DNA of 7,947 nucleotides from assembly GCA_034368805.1 (NCBI GenBank), contig JAXMLJ010000100.1, positions 1 to 7,947 of the forward strand, read 5' to 3'. The position numbers were made by a program, and so were the translations under genes. Below, piece after piece: positions 1 to 5,925 of this stretch (the stretch's first letter is position 1; every line of letters starts with the position of its first letter). The stretch comes from UBA2272 sp034368805. GTDB lineage: Bacteria > Actinomycetota > Coriobacteriia > Anaerosomatales > Anaerosomataceae. Under the pieces are notes generated by a model. That model saw nothing but the letters and a program-made list of their open reading frames with translations, did no database searches and had not been told where the DNA came from.

Positions 1-1114
1 CGTGCCCGTTCGCGAGAGACACCGGCGCGCCGTCGGCCTGCGGTCGCGCGATGAGCGCGAGCGTGCGCAGGCAGTGCGCGCCGACGGTGTAGCGGTGGGA
101 GAGGGCGGGCCGACGAAGCGTCATGAGCGCACCGAACCCGGGCGCCGCCGCCTCGAGTCCGCCGAGCCACGCCGCGCGCTCCAGATCGGCGAGTGCCGCC
201 GGTCCGCGCTCGGCGGACTCGATCAGATCCTGCAGCCCGAGCGGCTTCACGTCCGGCTCGGGCACGCCCGCGAGTCTGTCGCGCACCGTGGCGAGCGTGT
301 GGTGCACCGAGACGAGGGCGCGCTGCACCGCATCGGCGTCCACCCTGGCGGCCATCGCGTCGTCGACTGCGAGTGTGTTGCGCCCGCGCCCCGCATGGGC
401 GTGGAGTTGCCAGCGCGCGGCCGTGAGCGCGTCCTGCGCTTCTGCGAGCGCCTCGAACTCGGCCAGGCGCAGGAAGCCCGGGTCGAAGAGCCCGAAGGCG
501 TCGTGCATCGGTGCGCCTCCGGCAAGAGCTGCATACCAGACGAGCTCGTCGATATCGCGCTGCCCGCCCGCGCCCTCCTTGAGGTCCGGTTCGAGCAGGT
601 ACGGCGAGCCGGGACGTTCGCGCGCCAGGATCTCGTCGCGCGCGCGGGAGGCGTGCTTGCGCAGCCGCCGGAATGTCTCGGAGAGCGTGCGCGCGGCGAT
701 ATCGCGGTCGCCCGCGACGAAGCGGGCGGTGAGGAACGACGTCAGGTTCTGGATGTCCTCCCGGACGGCGCGCGCGTGATCGGCTACGGTCCGTACCTGA
801 TGACCGACGACGAAGCCCGCGTCCCACAGCGGGTAGAGCAGACCCCGCACGAGCGGCTCGAGGTCCTGCGACCCGCCGGCCGAGATGACGAGCCGGTCGA
901 TGTCCGAGTGGGGCAGCAGCCGTCCGGCGCCGTAGCCGCCGAGGGCGAAGAGCGCGAACGGCGTGCGTGGGCGCGATGAAGCCGCCTCAGCGAGTGCTGA
1001 GACGGCTTCATCGGTCATCTTCGCGAGCGTGCCGGCCGCGGCCGTGCCGGGCCGCGCGGAGGCGATCAACTCATCGCGCCCGGCGAGAAACCCCGCAAGC
1101 GGTCCGCGTACCAT
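1..1114 (-). CDS. glnD: [Protein-PII] nucleotidylyltransferase GlnD, N-terminal part (3' end outside the window)
   Basis: This frame stays open for 371 codons from an ATG at 1114 to the window edge. GlnD attaches UMP (AMP in some actinobacteria) to a tyrosine of PII when nitrogen is scarce and removes it when glutamine is abundant. Visible landmarks are the nucleotidyltransferase motif LGGYGAGRLLPHSDID (residues 58-73, metal ligands Asp71 and Asp73), WDAGFVVGHQVRT (97-109), the GlnD-specific EPDLKEGAGGQRDI (175-188), and HRYTVGAHCLRTL (340-352), where the HD domain begins. The rest of the HD domain and the ACT domains lie outside. The family usually reads YTVDEH where this protein has YTVGAH, and the stretch before it is about 45 residues shorter than I recall for E. 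coli. The start lies 13 bp after the glnB stop without a clear Shine-Dalgarno site, so translation may be coupled to glnB. Met33 is a less likely alternative start. The family call is firm; UMP versus AMP cannot be decided. Confidence 0.9.
   Translation of the reverse strand, partial: MVRGPLAGFLAGRDELIASARPGTAAAGTLAKMTDEAVSALAEAASSRPRTPFALFALGGYGAGRLLPHSDIDRLVISAGGSQDLEPLVRGLLYPLWDAGFVVGHQVRTVADHARAVREDIQNLTSFLTARFVAGDRDIAARTLSETFRRLRKHASRARDEILARERPGSPYLLEPDLKEGAGGQRDIDELVWYAALAGGAPMHDAFGLFDPGFLRLAEFEALAEAQDALTAARWQLHAHAGRGRNTLAVDDAMAARVDADAVQRALVSVHHTLATVRDRLAGVPEPDVKPLGLQDLIESAERGPAALADLERAAWLGGLEAAAPGFGALMTLRRPALSHRYTVGAHCLRTLALIARPQADGAPVSLANGH
975..1012 (-). repeat. Intragenic 17-bp stem-loop in the 5' part of glnD
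   Basis: The arms are GATGAAGCCGCCTCAGC (975-991) and GCTGAGACGGCTTCATC (996-1012) on the plus strand, separated by GAGT. The only mismatch in the DNA (C985/A1002) becomes a G-U wobble in the glnD mRNA, so the RNA stem is 17 continuous pairs closed by an ACUC loop. It covers codons 35-47, just before the nucleotidyltransferase domain. No U-run follows, so it is not a standard intrinsic terminator. Its function is unknown; it could slow ribosomes, be an RNase target or lower glnD expression relative to amt-glnB. Confidence 0.75.
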
Positions 1115-1127
1115 GCCCCGGCCGCGC

Positions 1128-1466
1128 TTAGAGCGCGTCCGGACCGCGTTCGCCGGTGCGGATGCGCACCGCACCCTCGCAGTCGTAGGTGAACACCTTG
1201 CCGTCGCCGATCTTGCCCGAGCGGGCGGCCTCGATGATGGCGTCCTCCACTTTGGGCGCGAGGTCGTCGTCCACGACGATCTCGATCTTCAGCTTCGGCA
1301 CGAAGTCCACGGTGTACTCGGCGCCGCGATAGATCTCGGTATGGCCCTTCTGACGCCCGAAGCCCTTCACCTCGTAGGCGGTGAGCCCCGCCACGCCCAC
1401 GGCGTGGAGCGCTTCCTTCACTTCGTCGAGCTTGTGGGGCTTAATGATCGCTTCGATCTTCTTCAT
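1128..1466 (-). CDS. glnB: Nitrogen regulatory protein PII (GlnB/GlnK family)
   Basis: A 112-residue PII signalling protein, the same length as E. coli GlnB. PII forms trimers in the cytoplasm that bind ATP/ADP and 2-oxoglutarate and report nitrogen status to partners, including Amt channels. The T-loop contains the signature YRGAEY (46-51), with Tyr51 as the modification site for GlnD and Arg47, the residue that enters the Amt pore in E. coli GlnK. Gln39 and Lys58 (2-oxoglutarate binding), the B-loop SGKIGDGK (83-90) and the C-loop RIRTGE (101-106) are all present. A strong AGGAGG ribosome site at 1475-1480 lies 8 nt before the ATG. The gene sits 24 bp after amt and 13 bp before glnD, so it is probably the amt-linked type usually called glnK in Actinobacteria. 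GlnB and GlnK cannot be separated by sequence alone, so the symbol is a family-level choice. Confidence 0.96.
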   Translation of the reverse strand: MKKIEAIIKPHKLDEVKEALHAVGVAGLTAYEVKGFGRQKGHTEIYRGAEYTVDFVPKLKIEIVVDDDLAPKVEDAIIEAARSGKIGDGKVFTYDCEGAVRIRTGERGPDAL

Positions 1467-1474
1467 CTCGTGGT

Positions 1475-1480
1475 CCTCCT
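1475..1480 (-). promoter_or_regulatory. Ribosome binding site of glnB
   Basis: Perfect AGGAGG on the minus strand, 8 nt before the glnB ATG, inside the 24-bp amt-glnB gap. It is the strongest ribosome site in the window, which fits high PII expression relative to its operon partners. Confidence 0.85.
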
Positions 1481-1490
1481 CTCGGTGTGC

Positions 1491-2792
1491 TTATGCCACG
1501 GTCTCGGTCTGGACGAAGTCGGGGTACGCACGGTTGCCGTGCTCGCCGATGTCGAGGCCCTCAAGCTCCTCCTCGGCACTCACGCGCACGCCCATCGTAA
1601 CCTTGATGAGCAGCCATGCAGCAAGCGAGACCGCAAAGACCGCTGCGCCTACGGCGAGCACGCCGATCGCCTGCGCGCCAAGCAAGCCCGCTCCGCCGCC
1701 AAAGAACAGGCCGTCGCCGGTGGTGCCGGGAGCGATGACGTCCTGGGCGAAGAGGCCCACGGCCAGCGTGCCGAAGATGCCGCCCATGCCGTGTACCGCA
1801 AGCGCGCCGACCGGATCGTCGAGCTTGAGCTTGTCGAGCAGCAGCACGCCGAAGACGATGAGCGCGCCGGCGATCGCGCCGATGACAAGCGAGCTTCCCA
1901 CGCTCACGAACGCGCAGCCGGCGGTGATGCCCACGAGACCGCCGAGGGCTCCGTTGATCGTCATGCCGATGTCGGGCTTGCCGAGGAGCTTCCACGCAAC
2001 CGCGGTGGCTACCAGCGCGCCTGCGGCCGCCGCCATGCTCGTGGTGACCACGATGTGCGAGATCGCGCCGGGGTCGGCGGCCATGGTGGAGCCGGGGTTG
2101 AAGCCGGACCAGCCGAGCCAGAGGATGAACGCGCCGGTCATGGCCGACGTCATGTTGTGGCCGGGGATCGCGTTGACCTTGCCGTTCTTGCCGTACTTGC
2201 CGATGCGCGGGCCGAGCACGAGGACACCGGCAAGCGCCGCCCACGCGCCGGTGGAGTGCACCACGGTGGAGCCTGCGAAGTCCCAGAAGCCGAGCAAAGC
2301 GAGCCATCCGCCGCCCCAGATCCAGTGGCCTACGATCGGATAGATGAACGCCACGAGCACGAATGAGAACGCGATGAACGAGGCGTACTTGATGCGCTCG
2401 GCAACCGCACCCGAGACGATCGTGGCCGCGGTGGCGGCGAACACCAGCTGGAAGAAGAACTTGGCCATGAGCGGCACGCCGGTCCAGCTGAGCGCCGAGT
2501 AGACGCCCTGGTACGCATCACCAACGGCGGGGCTGTTGTCGGCACCGCCCAGCATGAACAGCCCGCTCAGGCCGAGGAACCCGTTGCCGTCTCCGTACAT
2601 CAGGCCCCATCCGACGACGAAGAACGCGATCGACGCGATCGCGAAGACCACGAAGTTCTTGGAGATGATGTTGACGGTGTTCTTGGCGCGGGCGAATCCC
2701 GATTCGACCAGGGCGAATCCGAGATTCATGAAGAACACCAGCATGCCCGCGATGAGCACCCACAGGGTGTCAAGCGTTATCTGCAGGTCCAT
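1491..2792 (-). CDS. amt: Ammonium transporter Amt
   Basis: A 433-residue Amt/MEP/Rh family channel in the cytoplasmic membrane that takes up ammonium. About eleven hydrophobic helices can be traced, near residues 9-29, 47-65, 108-130, 136-157, 174-194, 214-232, 244-267, 280-297, 301-319, 331-349 and 372-396. Conserved sites include Asp171 (in WDFAGSTVVH; E. coli AmtB Asp160), the twin pore histidines His179 and His334, and Phe231 in GWSGFNPGS. The cytoplasmic tail EEELEGLDIGEHGNRAY (407-423) is the conserved region that couples to PII. The frame is open further upstream, but the ATG at 2792 begins directly before the first helix, has a GGAAGGGA ribosome site 8 nt away, and excludes a 78-residue polar extension unlike the family. 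There is no cleavable signal peptide. Linkage to glnB and glnD supports PII-controlled transport. Confidence 0.96.
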   Translation of the reverse strand: MDLQITLDTLWVLIAGMLVFFMNLGFALVESGFARAKNTVNIISKNFVVFAIASIAFFVVGWGLMYGDGNGFLGLSGLFMLGGADNSPAVGDAYQGVYSALSWTGVPLMAKFFFQLVFAATAATIVSGAVAERIKYASFIAFSFVLVAFIYPIVGHWIWGGGWLALLGFWDFAGSTVVHSTGAWAALAGVLVLGPRIGKYGKNGKVNAIPGHNMTSAMTGAFILWLGWSGFNPGSTMAADPGAISHIVVTTSMAAAAGALVATAVAWKLLGKPDIGMTINGALGGLVGITAGCAFVSVGSSLVIGAIAGALIVFGVLLLDKLKLDDPVGALAVHGMGGIFGTLAVGLFAQDVIAPGTTGDGLFFGGGAGLLGAQAIGVLAVGAAVFAVSLAAWLLIKVTMGVRVSAEEELEGLDIGEHGNRAYPDFVQTETVA

Positions 2793-2800
2793 GTGCGCCG

Positions 2801-2808
2801 TCCCTTCC
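2801..2808 (-). promoter_or_regulatory. Ribosome binding site deciding the amt start
   Basis: GGAAGGGA on the minus strand, 8 nt before the ATG at 2792. It supports this start over the much longer open frame that begins at 3026. Confidence 0.6.
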
Positions 2809-2845
2809 TCGTTCTGTCCATTTCGCTCTGCCTCCCGCGTGTCGT

Positions 2846-2905
2846 GTTTCCGGCGGTTGTCGCCCGTCGATGTAGCGTGGCGGGTGCATGTTTCGAGCGC
2901 GTGAC
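2846..2905 (-). promoter_or_regulatory. Candidate GlnR-type nitrogen operator upstream of amt
   Basis: On the minus strand GTCAC-GCGCTC-GAAAC (2905-2890) matches the GTnAC-N6-GAAAC half of the actinobacterial GlnR box exactly. A second GAAAC (2850-2846) lies 44 bp downstream, two turns of the 22-bp repeat of known GlnR boxes, but the element before it matches only partly. The site is about 100 bp before the amt ATG, and amt-glnK-glnD is a known GlnR target in Streptomyces. No convincing -35/-10 pair for amt was found. Whether this organism has GlnR is unknown. Confidence 0.5.
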
Positions 2906-2976
2906 ACGGGAGTGAACTCTGGGTGGCGCAGGAAGGGGTGCGGGAAGGGGCGCGTACATCGTGTAGCCGTGGCATA

Positions 2977-2990
2977 CGAACGTGCGTTCG
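2977..2990. promoter_or_regulatory. LexA (SOS) box upstream of uvrA
   Basis: CGAACGTGCGTTCG is a palindrome containing GAAC-GTGC-GTTC, an exact match to the GAAC-N4-GTTC core recognised by LexA in Gram-positive bacteria and Actinobacteria. It lies 75 bp before the uvrA start and just upstream of a TACAAT -10 candidate, over the position of the -35 region, where LexA would block RNA polymerase. uvrA is a classic SOS gene, so motif and context agree. Confidence 0.8.
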
Positions 2991-3004
2991 CCTATCCGAG
3001 GGAG

Positions 3005-3010
3005 TACAAT
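3005..3010 (+). promoter_or_regulatory. Candidate -10 element of the uvrA-uvrC promoter
   Basis: TACAAT differs from TATAAT at one position and stands out in GC-rich DNA. No good -35 hexamer is seen; the region where it would be is occupied by the SOS box. If this is the -10, transcription starts near 3017 and the ATG at 3009 is not in the mRNA, which favours translation of uvrA from 3066. Confidence 0.5.
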
Positions 3011-3047
3011 GGGTGATTGCAGACAAACACCCCTAAGAACCGCTCCC

Positions 3048-3054
3048 GAAAGGT
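3048..3054 (+). promoter_or_regulatory. Weak ribosome binding site of uvrA
   Basis: GAAAGGT lies 11 nt before the ATG at 3066, somewhat far for an optimal site. An ATG at 3009 has a closer GAGGGAG, but would add 19 residues not found before the usual UvrA N-terminus. Confidence 0.4.
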
Positions 3055-3065
3055 CACTCCCGACT

Positions 3066-5915
3066 ATGTCTCTCGATCGCATCTCGATCCGCGGCGCCCG
3101 CGAGCACAACCTCAAGAACATCGACCTCGAGATCCCGCGCGACCAGCTCGTGGTGATCACCGGGCTCTCGGGCTCGGGCAAGAGCTCGCTGGCATTCGAC
3201 ACCATCTACGCCGAGGGGCAGCGCCGGTACGTCGAGTCACTCTCGGCCTACGCCCGGCAGTTCCTCGGGCAGATGGACAAGCCTGACGTGGACCACATCG
3301 AAGGTCTGTCGCCGGCCGTCTCCATCGACCAGAAGACGACGAGTAAGAACCCGCGCTCCACGGTGGGCACCGTCACCGAGATCTACGACTACCTCCGCCT
3401 GCTCTTTGCCCGCGTCGGTGTCCCGCACTGCCCGGAATGCGGCAGGAGAATCGAGCGTCAGACGCCCGAGCAGATCGTCGACGCGATCATGGAGATGCCC
3501 GAGGGCACCAAGTTCCAGGTGCTCGCGCCCGTCGTGAAGGGTCGCAAGGGCGAGTACACGAAGTTCCTCGCCGAGCTCAAGAGCGAAGGCTTCACGCGCG
3601 TGCGCGTGGACGGCGAGGTGCGCACGCTCGACGAGGACATCGTGCTCGACAAGAAGTTCAAGCACACCATCGAGGTCGTGCTCGACCGCCTGGTCATGAA
3701 GGAGAGCATCGGCCTGCGCCTTGCCGAGAGCGTGGAGATGGCGCTCAAACTCGCCACCGGCACCGTCACCGTGGCCGTGGTCGACGGCGAGGAGTACGAG
3801 TATTCGCAGGCGCTCGCATGCCCGGAGCACGGTTTCTCCATGGATGAGCTCGTCCCGCGCGACTTCTCGTTCAACTCACCGTACGGCGCGTGTCCCGAGT
3901 GCCTCGGCCTCGGCAGCCGGCTCGAGGTGGACCCCGACCTCGTGGTGCCCGATCCCGACCTCAGCCTCGCCGAGGGCGCGATCAAGCCCTACTCGGGCAA
4001 CCTCAACTACTACCCGCAACTCGTGGAGGCGGCGGCCAAGCACCTCGGCATCAGTATCGACGTGCCGTGGCGCGAGCTGCCCGAGCAGGTGCAGGAGAAG
4101 CTGCTGCGCGGACTCGGCGACGAGCGCATCCGGCTCGACTACATCACCCGCGATGGTCGCGAGACGTTCTGGTACACGAAGTACGAGGGCGCGCTGGCGA
4201 GCGTGATGCGGCGGCATGAGGAGACCGAGAGCGACGCGAGCAAGGAGAAGCTCCAGGAGTATATGGCGGTCATCCCGTGCGCGTCGTGCGAGGGTGCGCG
4301 GCTCAAGCCCGAGATCCTCGCGGTCAGCTTTGGCGGCAAGAACATCCACGAGGTGACGCACCTCTCGGCCAAGGACTCACTCCGCTTCTTCGAGACGGTC
4401 GAGCTGACCGAGCGCGAAGAGACGATCGCGCGGCGCATCATCAAGGAGATCCTCGAGCGGCTGCGCTTCCTGGTCGACGTGGGCCTGGACTACCTCACGC
4501 TCCAGCGCGGCACGGCTACGCTCTCCGGCGGCGAGGCCCAGCGCATCCGTCTCGCCACGCAGATCGGCAGCGGGCTCGTGGGCGTGCTCTACATCCTCGA
4601 CGAGCCGTCAATCGGGCTGCATCAGCGCGACAACGCGCGGCTCATCGGCACGCTCGAGCGCCTGCGCGACCTCGGCAACACCGTGATCGTGGTGGAGCAC
4701 GACGAGGAGACGATCCGCGCGGCCGATTTTGTGGTGGACATGGGGCCGGGCGCGGGCGAGCACGGTGGCGAGCTCGTGTGCGTGGGCACGCCCGAGGCGA
4801 TGCTCACGTGTCCGGGATCGCTCACCGGCAAGTACATGTCCGGCGAGGTATCGATCCCCGTGCCCGAGGGTCGGCGCGCACCCGATCGCGGGTTCTTGCG
4901 TCTGATCGGCGCGCGAGCCAACAACCTCAAAGAGATCGACGTGGAGATCCCACTCGGCAGCCTGACGGTCGTGACCGGCGTCTCCGGCTCGGGCAAGAGC
5001 TCGCTTGTGGCCGACACGCTCGCGCCCGCGCTCTCCAACTCCGTCTACCGCACGCGCCACCGCACTGGCAAGTACACCAAGATCGAGGGCCTGGACGCGA
5101 TCGACAAGGTCATCATCATCGACCAGAGCCCCATCGGCCGTACGCCGCGATCCAATCCGGCCACGTACACGGGCGTGTGGGACGACATTCGCGCGCTGCT
5201 CTCGTCCACCAACGAGGCCAAGGCGCGCGGGTACTCGCAGGGGCGCTTCAGCTTCAACGTGCGCGGCGGGCGCTGCGAGAACTGCAAGGGCGACGGTCAG
5301 ATCAAGATTGAGATGCACTTCCTGCCCGACGTGTACGTGCCGTGCGAGGTCTGCAAGGGCGCACGGTACAACCGCGAGACGCTGCAGGTCACGTACAAGG
5401 GCAAGAACGTGGCCGAGATCTTAGACATGTCGGTCGAGGAGGCACTGTCGTTCTTCGAGAACATCCCGCCGATCCGCCGCAAGTTCCAGACCCTCTTTGA
5501 CGTCGGGCTCGGCTACATCCGTCTCGGCCAGCCGGCCACCACGCTTTCCGGCGGTGAGGCGCAGCGCGTGAAGCTCGCGTCCGAGTTGCAGAAGCGTTCG
5601 ACCGGCCGCACGTTCTACATCCTGGACGAGCCGACGACCGGGCTGCACTTCGACGACGTGCGGCAACTCCTGAACGTCTTGCAGCGGCTCGTCGAGGGCG
5701 GCAACACGGTGCTCGTGATCGAGCACAACCTCGATGTGATCAAGAGCGCCGACTGGCTCGTGGATCTCGGGCCGGAAGGCGGGGACCGCGGCGGCAGGAT
5801 CGTCGTGGCGGGCACGCCCGAGGAGGTCGCCGAGTGCCGGCACTCTCACACGGGACGGTTCCTGAAGCCGGTGCTCGAGGGCCGCGGCGCGAGCGTGGCG
5901 CCGGAGAACGGGTAG
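3066..5915 (+). CDS. uvrA: Excinuclease ABC subunit UvrA
   Basis: A 949-residue DNA-damage sensor ATPase of nucleotide excision repair. Dimeric UvrA scans DNA, loads UvrB at lesions and leaves. It has two ABC modules: Walker A GLSGSGKS (33-40) and GVSGSGKS (638-645), signature LSGGE (486-490 and 827-831), and Walker B LDEPS (511-515) and LDEPT (853-857). Zinc-binding pairs are CPEH (252-255) with CPEC (276-279), and CENC (737-740) with CEVC (760-763). The His255 in place of a fourth Cys is a change I recall from other high-GC Gram-positive UvrA proteins. Extra CxxC pairs occur at 122-125 and 405-408. The UvrB-binding region lies near residues 130-245. The start at MSLDRISIRGAREHNL matches the family N-terminus; an ATG at 3009 is the alternative. 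The gene is read divergently from amt, probably under LexA control, and uvrC follows after 10 bp. Confidence 0.98.
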   Translation: MSLDRISIRGAREHNLKNIDLEIPRDQLVVITGLSGSGKSSLAFDTIYAEGQRRYVESLSAYARQFLGQMDKPDVDHIEGLSPAVSIDQKTTSKNPRSTVGTVTEIYDYLRLLFARVGVPHCPECGRRIERQTPEQIVDAIMEMPEGTKFQVLAPVVKGRKGEYTKFLAELKSEGFTRVRVDGEVRTLDEDIVLDKKFKHTIEVVLDRLVMKESIGLRLAESVEMALKLATGTVTVAVVDGEEYEYSQALACPEHGFSMDELVPRDFSFNSPYGACPECLGLGSRLEVDPDLVVPDPDLSLAEGAIKPYSGNLNYYPQLVEAAAKHLGISIDVPWRELPEQVQEKLLRGLGDERIRLDYITRDGRETFWYTKYEGALASVMRRHEETESDASKEKLQEYMAVIPCASCEGARLKPEILAVSFGGKNIHEVTHLSAKDSLRFFETVELTEREETIARRIIKEILERLRFLVDVGLDYLTLQRGTATLSGGEAQRIRLATQIGSGLVGVLYILDEPSIGLHQRDNARLIGTLERLRDLGNTVIVVEHDEETIRAADFVVDMGPGAGEHGGELVCVGTPEAMLTCPGSLTGKYMSGEVSIPVPEGRRAPDRGFLRLIGARANNLKEIDVEIPLGSLTVVTGVSGSGKSSLVADTLAPALSNSVYRTRHRTGKYTKIEGLDAIDKVIIIDQSPIGRTPRSNPATYTGVWDDIRALLSSTNEAKARGYSQGRFSFNVRGGRCENCKGDGQIKIEMHFLPDVYVPCEVCKGARYNRETLQVTYKGKNVAEILDMSVEEALSFFENIPPIRRKFQTLFDVGLGYIRLGQPATTLSGGEAQRVKLASELQKRSTGRTFYILDEPTTGLHFDDVRQLLNVLQRLVEGGNTVLVIEHNLDVIKSADWLVDLGPEGGDRGGRIVVAGTPEEVAECRHSHTGRFLKPVLEGRGASVAPENG

Positions 5916-5925
5916 GCTGTAGGGC

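Noticed and set aside
2..979. Plus-strand open frame of 325 codons opposite glnD
   Set aside because: The minus-strand frame carries the GlnD motifs; the plus-strand product is Arg/Glu-rich with no family resemblance.
975..1012. Reading the glnD hairpin as an intrinsic terminator
   Set aside because: No T-run follows on either strand, and it lies inside a continuous coding frame with GlnD motifs on its far side.
963..2366. Long plus-strand open frame opposite amt, glnB and the start of glnD
   Set aside because: It is antisense to three genes with clear family motifs, has low-complexity His/Arg/Ala-rich translation and no recognisable domain; such frames are common opposite GC-rich genes.
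2970..2986. Sigma-54-like TGGCA...TGC pattern before uvrA
   Set aside because: The GG-to-GC spacing is one base too long for the strict -24/-12 rule, and the bases are better explained by the SOS palindrome.
2793..3026. N-terminal extension of amt to an upstream ATG (511 residues in total)
   Set aside because: The extra 78 residues are polar, cover both regulatory boxes, and the internal ATG at 2792 has a good ribosome site directly before the first membrane helix.
2777..3205. Minus-strand open frame across the intergenic region into uvrA
   Set aside because: It is antisense to uvrA and out of frame with amt; the product has no recognisable features.
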